Of a stretch of 64,000 nt of DNA, positions 37,766 to 45,257 are shown in pieces. The notes beneath the pieces are model-generated. The model was not told the DNA's origin. It ran no database searches and worked only from the letters and a program-made list of their open reading frames with translations. Where the stretch lies: assembly GCF_016894445.1 (NCBI RefSeq), contig NZ_CP056775.1, positions 932,001-996,000 of the forward strand, given 5' to 3'. Made by a program: the position numbers and the translations under genes. Source of the stretch: Dyadobacter sandarakinus. GTDB lineage: Bacteria; Bacteroidota; Bacteroidia; Cytophagales; Spirosomataceae. Numbering within the stretch: position 1 is the first letter of the stretch; each line of letters starts with the position of its first letter.

Positions 37766-39358
37766 TCACCTTGGCGACAAGGATAGGATCCGGTCTGCTT
37801 CCACTTGCCGCAGGAACACTTCGTCATGGGATACGACCAGCAGCGTGCCGCGGTATTCATGAATAGCCGCTGTCAGGATTTCAATGTTCTGCAGGTCAAG
37901 ATTGTTGGTGGGCTCGTCCAGTACGATCATGTCCGGAGCCTCGCTGCTGATGGTCAGGCAACATAGCGCAAGCCGCATCTTTTCGCCCCCGCTGAGTGCG
38001 TGGCACGGTTTGTCCCAGTCATCTTTTGTAAACAAAAACCGGCTCAGCCTGACCTTCACCTCATGCTCTTGCAATGCCGACGTATTAACGTGCTGTGCCT
38101 GTGCATACACATTTAGACAGGGATTTATGAGGGAGTAATCCTGGTCAATGTACACCGTCCTGCTTTCTGCCCTGAAAACCGTTCCGGTAAGTGGTTCGGC
38201 GGTACCCAGGATAATCCGGAGCAGCGTCGTCTTACCCGATCCGTTCGTTCCCCGGATCGCGATACGTTCACCGCTTGTGATCTGAAAAGTCAGGTTTTCT
38301 TTCCATAATGGTGCTCCGTAGCCAGCATTTACTTCCGTGGCGGCAAACAGTACCTTTCCTTTATGCAGGGCAGCATGGTCAAACCCGAACTTCATACGGT
38401 CAAGATCGGGCCGGGCTGAGCGGAGCTCGTTCAGCTCTTGTGAAATACCCTCAATCTTTTCGGTATCCACGCTTTTGAGCCTGGATGTGCTGTTTTCGGC
38501 ATTGTTCCGGAGCGTGTTGATCATAATGCGGGCGACGCCTGCCTTTTCCTGTTTCTTTCTGCCGCGTGCATCGAGCTTCTGCTGGCGCTCGGAAGTTTCA
38601 CGCTCTTTTTCTTCCGCTTTCCGCAAGGCTTTCTCCCGGTTTTGTATGTCCCGGTTCAATGCCTCGCGTTCGGATTCTTTCTGTTGCAGATAAAAATCGT
38701 AGTTGCCGCCGTATACCGAGATCCCGCCCTTGTCCAGCTCACAAACCAAATTCACGAGTTGGAGAAGCTGCCGGTCATGGCTTACGACCACCAGTGTTTT
38801 ACCCGTGTTTTTGATAAAATCATACAGCAGCTGCCTGCCGGCACTATCCAGGTGGTTGCTCGGCTCGTCGAGCAGGATCAGCTCAGGCTGGTGAATGGTT
38901 ATTCCCGCCAGGAAAACTTTCGTTTTTTGTCCGCCGCTGAGGGTACCTAACTTTTGTGACAGATCAAGATCCGGCAGCTGCCAGTGGTGCAGTGCCTGGT
39001 CAATGCGCTCTTCAATCGTCCAGTCGTCGTTCAGCAGGGCCAGGTTTTCTTCGCTTACGTTGCCGGTCAGGATCTCCTGCAATGCATGCAGCCGGCGGTC
39101 TACCCGCAGGGCACCGGCTATGGTGAGGTGATTGTACTGGCCAAAGATCTGGGGTACCAGGTAGGGCAGGGATCCGGTTTTTACCTGTCCGGCAGCAGGT
39201 TGCAGCTCGCCGGCTATGATCCTCAGCAGGGTTGACTTGCCTGAGCCATTGTTACCGACCAGTGCGATTTTTTCGTGTTTGTTGACCGTGAGATAAAGGT
39301 CGTCCAGCAGCAGCTCCCGGTTGGGGTGCAGGTATGTGAGGTTGTGCAAAGTAAGCAT
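37766..39358 (-). CDS. ABC-F family ATPase (duplicated ATP-binding domains)
   Basis: A 530-residue cytoplasmic protein with two ATP-binding cassettes and no membrane domain. Walker A motifs are GNNGSGKSTLL and GTNGSGKTTLL. The signatures are LSGGQKTKVFLA and LSGGEKMRLALC, and the Walker B regions end LDEPSNHLD and LDEPTNNLD. A long charged linker (~225-300, RDIQNREKALRKAEEKERE) has the coiled-coil character of the P-site tRNA-interaction motif. ABC-F proteins act on ribosomes, either in translation or antibiotic protection; the subclass is not clear. ATG 39358 gives the normal MLTLHNLTYLHPN start. The leader contains a small hairpin at 39386-39409. Confidence 0.9.
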   Translation of the reverse strand: MLTLHNLTYLHPNRELLLDDLYLTVNKHEKIALVGNNGSGKSTLLRIIAGELQPAAGQVKTGSLPYLVPQIFGQYNHLTIAGALRVDRRLHALQEILTGNVSEENLALLNDDWTIEERIDQALHHWQLPDLDLSQKLGTLSGGQKTKVFLAGITIHQPELILLDEPSNHLDSAGRQLLYDFIKNTGKTLVVVSHDRQLLQLVNLVCELDKGGISVYGGNYDFYLQQKESEREALNRDIQNREKALRKAEEKERETSERQQKLDARGRKKQEKAGVARIMINTLRNNAENSTSRLKSVDTEKIEGISQELNELRSARPDLDRMKFGFDHAALHKGKVLFAATEVNAGYGAPLWKENLTFQITSGERIAIRGTNGSGKTTLLRIILGTAEPLTGTVFRAESRTVYIDQDYSLINPCLNVYAQAQHVNTSALQEHEVKVRLSRFLFTKDDWDKPCHALSGGEKMRLALCCLTISSEAPDMIVLDEPTNNLDLQNIEILTAAIHEYRGTLLVVSHDEVFLRQVEADRILSLSPR

Positions 39359-39510
39359 CAGTTGTTCTTTGAGGATGAGAAAATCAGCCTGACGCAATGC
39401 GACAGGCCTTTTTTATGCCAAAAGAAAATGATGCTCTTACACCGAATTGAGTGATTTGTAACCGCAAAGATAGTATCCCGGACCGAAAATCAGAAGCGCT
39501 GTGACCAGTC

Positions 39511-40032
39511 TTACTGCGGCCTGCGGATCTCGTACAGGTAATTGCGCCGGGGAGGTTCGCCGTAATAAGCTACGTCCAGCTCACCCGTCCTGATGCCCCC
39601 GATGCGTTCGACAGCAATCTGGGAGCGTACATTTTCAGCGCCAACCTGGAAGAGCACGCGTTCCACAAACTGGAAAATATAGTTGAGCATCAACTTTTTT
39701 ACCTGGCTGTTGATCCCTTTTCCCCAGTACATGGTGCCGTAGAATGTGTAGCCAATGTAAATGCTCCGGGCGCTATCGTCATAATCGTAGTACCGCGTGC
39801 TGCCGATCACATGTCCGGTAGTTTTGTCAACAATTTTAAAAGCCCCGCCACTTTCAAGCGCACCTTCAAAAAAGTTTTGAAAGACTTCTTTTTTCCACCG
39901 GTCCCTGTTGGGATGCTGCTCCCACACCTTGGGATCGGATGCTACTGCATAAAGTTCGTCAAAATCGTGCTCCCGCAGAGGTTGCAGGATTACCTGATCA
40001 TTTTCGAGCGTGGGCTGGATATCCGGCTGCAT
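39511..40032 (-). CDS. GNAT-family N-acetyltransferase (RimJ/RimL-like)
   Basis: A 173-residue acetyl-CoA-dependent transferase. From ATG 40032 it reads MQPDIQPTLENDQVILQPLREHDFDELYAVASDP, the usual first strand-helix of RimJ/RimL-type GNATs. The core IVDKTTGHVIGSTRYYDYDD and IYIGYTFYGTMYWGKGINSQVKKLMLNY contains the acetyl-CoA loop (here GTMYWGKGIN), and VGAENVRSQIAVERIGG is the typical late motif. Ribosomal protein or small-molecule acetylation cannot be decided. An in-frame upstream extension overlaps the divergent 40121 gene and is rejected. Confidence 0.85.
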   Translation of the reverse strand: MQPDIQPTLENDQVILQPLREHDFDELYAVASDPKVWEQHPNRDRWKKEVFQNFFEGALESGGAFKIVDKTTGHVIGSTRYYDYDDSARSIYIGYTFYGTMYWGKGINSQVKKLMLNYIFQFVERVLFQVGAENVRSQIAVERIGGIRTGELDVAYYGEPPRRNYLYEIRRPQ

Positions 40033-40120
40033 GCGTTCATCAGTATAGTAATGCTGCAAATAAGAAAATTTGGTACAGTTCTTATAGTAATGAGGCCATA
40101 GTTTTCTAAAAACGTGCATT

Positions 40121-40441
40121 ATGAAAAAGCAAATTATTTGTTCTCTATTCGGTATGATGCTCATGTCCGCAGCGGCTATGGCCCAGAGTACCACTAATTC
40201 AACAAATCCCAAGCAGGGAGCAGGCGCGGGCGGTGGCGACTCAACCACCACCACAACCGGTCAGCGGAAGACCAAAGACGGTACCCACCAGGGCAATAAG
40301 CCAGGCGGCAGCTCCAAGGCTTCACAGCCGGGAAGAGCTTCCAGGGGAGCCGAGCCGGGTAATGCCTCGCAAGGTGCTACCAGCGCATCCAAGGCCAAAA
40401 CCCAGCCAGGTCAGCCGGCAAAAAAGGACGGTCAGCAATAG
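40121..40441 (+). CDS. Small secreted low-complexity Gly/Ser/Thr/Gln-rich protein
   Basis: A 106-residue protein with a clear signal peptide (MKKQIICSLFGMMLMSAAAMAQ). The mature ~84 residues are nearly all G, S, T, Q, K, P, A and N with words such as GAGAGGG, TTTTTG and repeated PG, for example QPGRASRGAEPG, QPGQP. No hydrophobic core is possible, so it is probably disordered in the periplasm or outside. It is followed directly by a very strong terminator, which supports it being a real transcript. Function unknown. Confidence 0.75.
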   Translation: MKKQIICSLFGMMLMSAAAMAQSTTNSTNPKQGAGAGGGDSTTTTTGQRKTKDGTHQGNKPGGSSKASQPGRASRGAEPGNASQGATSASKAKTQPGQPAKKDGQQ

Positions 40442-40449
40442 TATGGTTC

Positions 40450-40497
40450 AAAATAAAACAGTCCCGGCACGAGTACGCGCCGGGACTGTTTTATTTT
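40450..40497. terminator. Bidirectional hairpin terminator
   Basis: A perfect 19-bp stem (40450-40468 with 40479-40497) with a 10-nt loop, A-rich on the left and TTTTATTTT on the right. It serves the small secreted protein (+) and the sulfatase (-). Confidence 0.93.
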
Positions 40498-40528
40498 AAA
40501 ATAATCAGAAAAAAGATGTGCCGCCAGC

Positions 40529-42355
40529 TTACTTGCCGGCTGACTGTAATAACTTTTTGGCAGCACGTACGTCGTAATCGGCCTCTTTGGAGTTTTCCCT
40601 GAGCAATGTACGTGCATTTTCAAATGCGGGTGTGGCCTTGGGACCAATGTTTTCCAGCACGTCAAGAGCATACACCCGGGCCATCAGGTTGGGGCTTTTC
40701 AATGCAGCACTTAACACGCTGACGGGCCTTGTTGTTTCTCCCAAATTGAGCAGCGACTCGGCGGCAGCAATCCGGACGCTGATGTCGCTGTCGTCCAGCA
40801 AGGTTTCGAGTGACTGCCGTGCCGGAGCTGCATATTTTTTCAGCACAATTGTACCGATCACAGCCCAGTACCGTACCATCGGATCCTTGTCTTCCAGTCT
40901 CCTGCGGATTTCCGGGAACTTCGTTTTATCTCTTAGTGAAGCCATTTCAGCGGTTTCGATCACCCGGGCATAGTTGTACCTGCCACTTTTTGCATAATCA
41001 TACACCGGCACAGACCCGGCAATGTCGCTGAGGAGCGGCTCGGGTATGAAACCTGCGTCACGTGTTTCGAGCAGGTAATCGTGATTGGCTTTCCGCAGCC
41101 TGAGCAACTCCGCCCGGTACTTCGGTTCAGTCGCAAGATTATGAATGTTGTGCGGATCTTTTTCAACGTCGAACAGCTCTTCCGCAGGTTTTTCCTCCCA
41201 GAACCGTCGCTGTACCTCATTCAGCCTGCCTGCCTTGTAGGCGGCTTCCCACGACGGAATGGAGGGTGCTTTCCAGAGGTATTCGAGCGGCTGCCCGTAG
41301 ATTTTTTGTGGCAGGTAATTGCGGATGTAGCGGAACTTCTTGTCGCGCACGCTGCGGGAAAGGTCGGTTCGCTCGTCCATTCTTCCGCGGAATCCATACG
41401 CATAGGTACGCTCAGGCTCTTTTTTGTTTCCAAGAAAAGCCTTGCCCTGCATGTACGCGGGAATGTTCAGGCCGGTGATGCTGAGGAGGGTAGGTGCAAA
41501 GTCCAGAAAAGTCACAATGCGGTCGGTAACCGTACCCGGCGCTCCCCCGGCCAGTGCGCGATACCGATCCGGCACACGGATAATGAGCGGAATATGCAGG
41601 CCCGATTCATACATAAACCGCTTGCTGCGTCCCAGGATGCCACCATTATCGGCATAGTAAAACACGATTGTATTCTCTGCCAAACCCTGCTCTTCCAGTT
41701 CTTTCAGGAGTGCACCAGCCTGGCGGTCCATTTCCTCCACCTTATCATAATACTGGGCCCAGTCGTGGCGCATTTCAGGCGTATCAGGATGGTAGGGCGG
41801 GAGCGGGACCTTTTCCGGGGCATGTTTCAGCTCAGCATCCGGAACAGATGTGTGGATGCTGCTTTCGTGGGATACATTGAGATTGAAGACGGCAAAAAAC
41901 GGCTGTCCGGGCTTTCTGTTGCGGTAGGTTGCTTTGGTACTCGACTCGTTCCAGGCGTCGGGCTGGTCGGTCGTATTGTAATCTTTTTTGGCATTGTTGG
42001 TGGTATAGTACCCTGCATCGCGCAGGTACTTCGGGAAAAAGGTGACGAAATCAGGAACTGGGTAGGTACTTCGCATGTGCTGCGTGCCCAGTGAAGGCGG
42101 GTACATACCGGTGATCAGTGTGCAGCGCGACGGCGCACAGACCGGCGCAGTAGCAAATGCATTTTTGTACAAAACACCCTGGGTGGCCAGCTGGTCGAGG
42201 TTCGGGGTAGTCGCAAATTTGTCGCCATAGCAGCCCAGCAGGGTTGTATTGTCCTCACTGACGATCCAGAGAATATTGGGCCTGTCGGGTTCCTGGGCGT
42301 GGAGTGCAGCTGCCGACAGCAGCAGCATGGTAAGTATGGGTAGCAAGTGTTTCAT
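40529..42355 (-). CDS. Secreted sulfatase (alkaline-phosphatase superfamily) with C-terminal HEAT-like repeats
   Basis: A 608-residue exported type I sulfatase. A signal peptide ends LHAQ. The formylglycine motif is C73-A-P-S-R in APVCAPSRCTLITG, so activation by a sulfatase-modifying enzyme is required. Metal-binding residues appear in NILWIVSEDNTTLLG and YYADNGGILGRSKR. The core resembles heparan N-sulfatase-type (SGSH) enzymes. The last ~120 residues are HEAT-like repeats (DKDPMVRYWAVIGTIVLKK; DSDISVRIAAAESLLNLGE). It probably desulfates polysaccharides or glycosides outside the inner membrane. No sulfatase-maturase gene is in the window; the GH43 gene at 42548 is divergent and may act on the same glycans. 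Confidence 0.9.
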   Translation of the reverse strand: MKHLLPILTMLLLSAAALHAQEPDRPNILWIVSEDNTTLLGCYGDKFATTPNLDQLATQGVLYKNAFATAPVCAPSRCTLITGMYPPSLGTQHMRSTYPVPDFVTFFPKYLRDAGYYTTNNAKKDYNTTDQPDAWNESSTKATYRNRKPGQPFFAVFNLNVSHESSIHTSVPDAELKHAPEKVPLPPYHPDTPEMRHDWAQYYDKVEEMDRQAGALLKELEEQGLAENTIVFYYADNGGILGRSKRFMYESGLHIPLIIRVPDRYRALAGGAPGTVTDRIVTFLDFAPTLLSITGLNIPAYMQGKAFLGNKKEPERTYAYGFRGRMDERTDLSRSVRDKKFRYIRNYLPQKIYGQPLEYLWKAPSIPSWEAAYKAGRLNEVQRRFWEEKPAEELFDVEKDPHNIHNLATEPKYRAELLRLRKANHDYLLETRDAGFIPEPLLSDIAGSVPVYDYAKSGRYNYARVIETAEMASLRDKTKFPEIRRRLEDKDPMVRYWAVIGTIVLKKYAAPARQSLETLLDDSDISVRIAAAESLLNLGETTRPVSVLSAALKSPNLMARVYALDVLENIGPKATPAFENARTLLRENSKEADYDVRAAKKLLQSAGK

Positions 42356-42547
42356 AGAAGCGGAACATGGGTTAAACTGAAATCCTGCGAAGTACTAGCG
42401 GCAATTTATGAAAATTTATTTACTCCATCGGATTTATAGATTTTGTAAAATATCCTCTGTGTTTAAAGGATGTGGTGTGGCTGGTTTATCCTGGTTACAT
42501 GTCTATTTTTGCATAAACCACATCCAAGCCAAACATCCGGCCCAACC

Positions 42548-44104
42548 ATGAGATATATTACGCTGACCATTTTCCAGATTCTTCTTGCATTGTCCTTCGC
42601 ATCCGGACAAAAAGGTCCTGTGATTACCTACCGCAATCCGGTCATTGCCGGCGACTTTGCAGACCCTTCGGTCATACGCGTGGGGGACACGTTTTATGCC
42701 GCCGGCACCTCCTCGGAATGGGGGCCGGCCTATCCGCTTTATACCTCCAAAAACCTGGTGGACTGGACGTATGTAGGTCCGGTTTTCAAAGATCTGCCTG
42801 CCTGGACCATGGGAAGTTACTGGGCACCGGAGCTGTTTTACCGGAACGGTACTTTTTATGTGTACTACACGGCCCGCCGCAAGTCTGATAAAAAATCGGT
42901 GATTGGCGTGGCGAGTACCAAAGACCTGAAGAAAGGTTTCAGGGATCACGGCGTCCTGCTCGAATGGACGAATGAAGCCATTGATGCATATGTGGTGGAG
43001 GATAAGGGTAAGCTTTTTATGACCTGGAAAGCCTATGGTCTCGACAAAGGAAGGAGCATCGAGCTGCTCGGGGCTGAGCTTTCGTCGGACGGGCTGAAGG
43101 TGACCGGTAAGGAGTTTTCATTTATCAAGGCGGATCAGCAGGGCTGGGAAGGCGGCGGTGCTGAGGGACAGGCCATATTCAAGCGCGGAAATTACTGGTA
43201 TATGCTTTATTCGGGCAATGCATGCTGCGGCGAGCAGTGCGACTACCAGGTAGGTTTTGCAAGAGCTGAAAAGCTGCAAGGGCCGTGGCAAAAGTTTGCG
43301 GGAAACCCCGTGCTTTTCGGTGACGAAACCTGGAAATGTCCGGGCCATGGCACCGTCGTCACCACGGCTGATCAGCGCTACTTTTACCTGCATCATGCTT
43401 ATAACGGGGTTGATTTTACCTTCGGTGGCCGCCAGGGTGTACTGAGCGAACTGGTATGGGATGAGGTGACCAAATGGCCGCTCTTCCGCTATGGAAAGGC
43501 GGTTCCGGCGCAGGCTGAGGCACCTTTCGGCGCCAGTATGATTGTCAATCAAAATGTTTCCGTGGATTACGAGCGTGACACATTACAGCTGCCATGGGTG
43601 TACGACGCCCACTTTGCTAAACCTAACTATGCGCTGCGTTACGGTGCTCTGCAGATTGAAAACAGTAACCATGCGCTGACGGGAAACTTTCTGGGGATGG
43701 TTGTAAAAAAAGGTAATTATACATTCAGTGCCGAAGTTGGCATGAGTGAGCTGGCGCAGCACATTGTGCTTTATGGCGATGCGGATAATGCGATTGGGTT
43801 CGGGGTACGGCAGCACATGCTTGAATTATGGCAGCTGAAAGACGGAAAAAAGGAAGTGATCCGCACCCAAGAGATCCCGGAGCGGTATCGGGTGGTCGAA
43901 CTTGCGGTCAACAGCCGGTACGGGCGGTTTTTCGAATTTACCTGGGGGGTAAAAGGTCAGAAGATCGATTCGCTGGCAAGTCCGGTCCGGCTGGAAGCGG
44001 CGTGGCTGCCGCGCTGGGACCGTGCGCCACGTGTGGGCGTAAACGTAACTGGCGACAAACCGGGTACAAGCGACATCCGTGCCGTACAAATGCGGTATGA
44101 ATAA
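42548..44104 (+). CDS. Glycoside hydrolase family 43 enzyme, secreted
   Basis: A 518-residue exported glycosidase, probably an arabinofuranosidase or xylosidase. From ATG 42548 the signal peptide is MRYITLTIFQILLALSFASGQ. GH43 five-bladed propeller motifs are GDFADPSVI (catalytic base Asp), EAIDAYVVEDKGKLFM (pKa-modulating Asp) and EGGGAEGQAIF (acid Glu). A beta-sandwich C-terminal domain (~350-518) is as in many family members. It is divergent from the sulfatase across a 192-bp spacer, and a joint role in degrading sulfated plant or algal glycans is an inference. The longer frame upstream lacks a signal peptide and is rejected. Confidence 0.88.
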   Translation: MRYITLTIFQILLALSFASGQKGPVITYRNPVIAGDFADPSVIRVGDTFYAAGTSSEWGPAYPLYTSKNLVDWTYVGPVFKDLPAWTMGSYWAPELFYRNGTFYVYYTARRKSDKKSVIGVASTKDLKKGFRDHGVLLEWTNEAIDAYVVEDKGKLFMTWKAYGLDKGRSIELLGAELSSDGLKVTGKEFSFIKADQQGWEGGGAEGQAIFKRGNYWYMLYSGNACCGEQCDYQVGFARAEKLQGPWQKFAGNPVLFGDETWKCPGHGTVVTTADQRYFYLHHAYNGVDFTFGGRQGVLSELVWDEVTKWPLFRYGKAVPAQAEAPFGASMIVNQNVSVDYERDTLQLPWVYDAHFAKPNYALRYGALQIENSNHALTGNFLGMVVKKGNYTFSAEVGMSELAQHIVLYGDADNAIGFGVRQHMLELWQLKDGKKEVIRTQEIPERYRVVELAVNSRYGRFFEFTWGVKGQKIDSLASPVRLEAAWLPRWDRAPRVGVNVTGDKPGTSDIRAVQMRYE

Positions 44105-44201
44105 CTATTTGTTGAGCGATGCGTGCAGGCTGATCTGGCACATTTTTGTATGACAGCCATGCACCCGGCAGCAGCTGGATTTTTTTAAATCGCTTTGACA
44201 G

Positions 44202-44450
44202 ATGAAGATAGGGGATAAGTTGTTAAAAGAACTCAGCAAGAAATACCAGCCCGACAGCATGATCAACAGCCGGTTTGAGCGTTACGATCTGGCATTCAAA
44301 ACCGATAGCGAAGGAAATCCAATTTTGCTGTTTATTGGGACATTGAAGCCGGATGGTCAGGTCAGGGGCAACCGTTTTGTTCGGAACATCATACGTGATG
44401 CCAGCGGAAAGGTGTTGAAGGATCACTGGGACCATAAAGGGCGTACATAG
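44202..44450 (+). CDS. Small conserved protein of unknown function
   Basis: An 82-residue cytoplasmic protein (MKIGDKLLKELSKKYQPDSMINSRFERYDLAFKTD...) with a beta-rich middle (PILLFIGTLKPDGQVRGNRF) and a basic C-terminus. I do not recognise a named family. It is the last gene of the conserved region before the tRNA-Lys locus; codon use resembles the upstream genes. Confidence 0.6.
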   Translation: MKIGDKLLKELSKKYQPDSMINSRFERYDLAFKTDSEGNPILLFIGTLKPDGQVRGNRFVRNIIRDASGKVLKDHWDHKGRT

Positions 44451-44813
44451 CACGAGTACTACAAGAAAAATAAATATTTTTATAAAATATGTTCGTTCCT
44501 GGCATTCTTTTTGTAGAATTACTCTTGAACGTTTAAGTTGACGAGCTAGTTAAGGGTTATTGAGGCGTAAATGGAAGTCTGTATCAGGCTTCCATTTATT
44601 GTATACAGCAATGCTGTGAATTTCGAAAAAAACAGCATTTACAAGTCGCTCATAGTCAGCATCCGGAAAATTAATTTCACATTTACACATAAAAAATATC
44701 GCCTGAATGTTGACTTTGATGTTCCAACATGTACTTTTGCACCACGAAAAACGGTTGCGGGCTAGTAAATACCAGCGACATTCCCCGAGAACGTTTTCCG
44801 CACATAGCATGCC
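44451..44813. other. AT-rich spacer before the tRNA-Lys locus
   Basis: 363 bp of low-GC sequence with A/T runs. No supported protein gene. It holds the promoter listed at 44710-44739. Confidence 0.5.
44710..44739 (+). promoter_or_regulatory. Bacteroidetes-type promoter for the tRNA-Lys locus
   Basis: TTG at 44710-44712 and TACTTTTG at 44732-44739 with a 19-bp spacer, an excellent -33/-7 match. It is 74 bp before the damaged tRNA copy, so the primary transcript would contain both the damaged and the intact tRNA-Lys sequences. Confidence 0.65.
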
Positions 44814-44907
44814 GATTCCGTAGCTCAGCTGGTAGAGCAATCGCTTCGGCGAACCGACACCGCGCGGCGGACCGCTTTTAATGTATGGGTCCTGGGTTCG
44901 AATCCCA
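44814..44907 (+). pseudogene. Interrupted tRNA-Lys copy (33-nt insert in anticodon stem, acceptor 3' strand lost)
   Basis: Bases 44814-44841 equal the first 28 nt of the intact tRNA-Lys, and 44875-44907 equal 33 nt from its anticodon loop through most of the T arm. Three bases of the anticodon 5' strand (ACA) are replaced by a 33-nt GC-rich block (44842-44874) that can fold into a TCGC-TTCG-GCGA hairpin and contains the palindrome CCGCGCGG. After 44907 the sequence departs (CCACAGG), so no acceptor stem can form. It cannot be a normal tRNA. The T arm and anticodon loop are unmutated, so the event is recent or the copy is under selection. Confidence 0.8.
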
Positions 44908-44934
44908 CCACAGGTGAAGTTAGCAGCAAAACAA

Positions 44935-45007
44935 GATTCCGTAGCTCAGCTGGTAGAGCAATACACTTTTAATGTATGGGTCCTGGGTTCGAATCCCAGC
45001 GGGATCA
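44935..45007 (+). tRNA. tRNA-Lys (anticodon TTT)
   Basis: A 73-nt cloverleaf. The acceptor GATTCCG pairs with CGGGATC, with discriminator A45007. The anticodon stem is ATACA/TGTAT with loop CTTTTAA; the anticodon TTT is at 44968-44970. The T arm is CTGGG-TTCGAAT-CCCAG. CCA is not encoded. It lies 250 bp before a tyrosine integrase gene, the usual arrangement when an element integrates at a tRNA 3' end. Confidence 0.97.
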
Positions 45008-45031
45008 CTTCAAGAAGTAACAAAATGCATC

Positions 45032-45067
45032 AAAAGCTTGCAAATCAACAGATTGCAGGCTTTTTTG
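45032..45067 (+). terminator. Terminator after tRNA-Lys
   Basis: AAAGCTTGCAA pairs with TTGCAGGCTTT through a single G-T wobble, loop of about 9 nt, followed by TTTTTT. It lies 24 bp after the tRNA. Confidence 0.85.
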
Positions 45068-45111
45068 TTTGCTGCAACTATACCAAAACGTTCAAATATT
45101 CTCAAAGTTTT

Positions 45112-45156
45112 GGTGAGTACTTCGGTGAGTCAATCAGTCTGCAAAGTTTACTCACC
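45112..45156. repeat. GGTGAGT repeats upstream of the integrase (possible arm-type sites)
   Basis: GGTGAGT occurs directly repeated at 45112-45118 and 45124-45130 (12-bp period) and inverted (ACTCACC) at 45150-45156. Short direct and inverted repeats between an attachment tRNA and its integrase are typical arm-binding sites for tyrosine recombinases. Assignment is by position only. Confidence 0.4.
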
Positions 45157-45185
45157 AGAAATCACGTAACTAATTGAAAGACAAT

Positions 45186-45237
45186 ATGTCCACGCAATGG
45201 ACATCTTGCGCTGACTAGGCTTGCAAGACTACATTTG
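45186..45237 (+). promoter_or_regulatory. Integrase promoter with overlapping palindrome
   Basis: TTG 45206-45208 and TACATTTG 45230-45237 are spaced by 21 bp. Immediately upstream, ATGTCCA (45186-45192) and TGGACAT (45198-45204) form a perfect 7-bp inverted repeat with a 5-bp gap, a plausible operator touching the -33 box. The integrase ATG is at 45258. Confidence 0.55.
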
Positions 45238-45257
45238 TTTAACCTTTAAACCAGAGA

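Noticed and set aside
39386-39409. Hairpin upstream of the ABC-F gene as an attenuator
   Set aside because: The stem is short (5 bp plus a small inner pairing), and the T-tract lies on the strand opposite to the gene, so attenuation is not supported.
44842-44874. The 33-nt block as a self-splicing tRNA intron
   Set aside because: It is far too short for a group I or II intron, and the acceptor stem is also missing.
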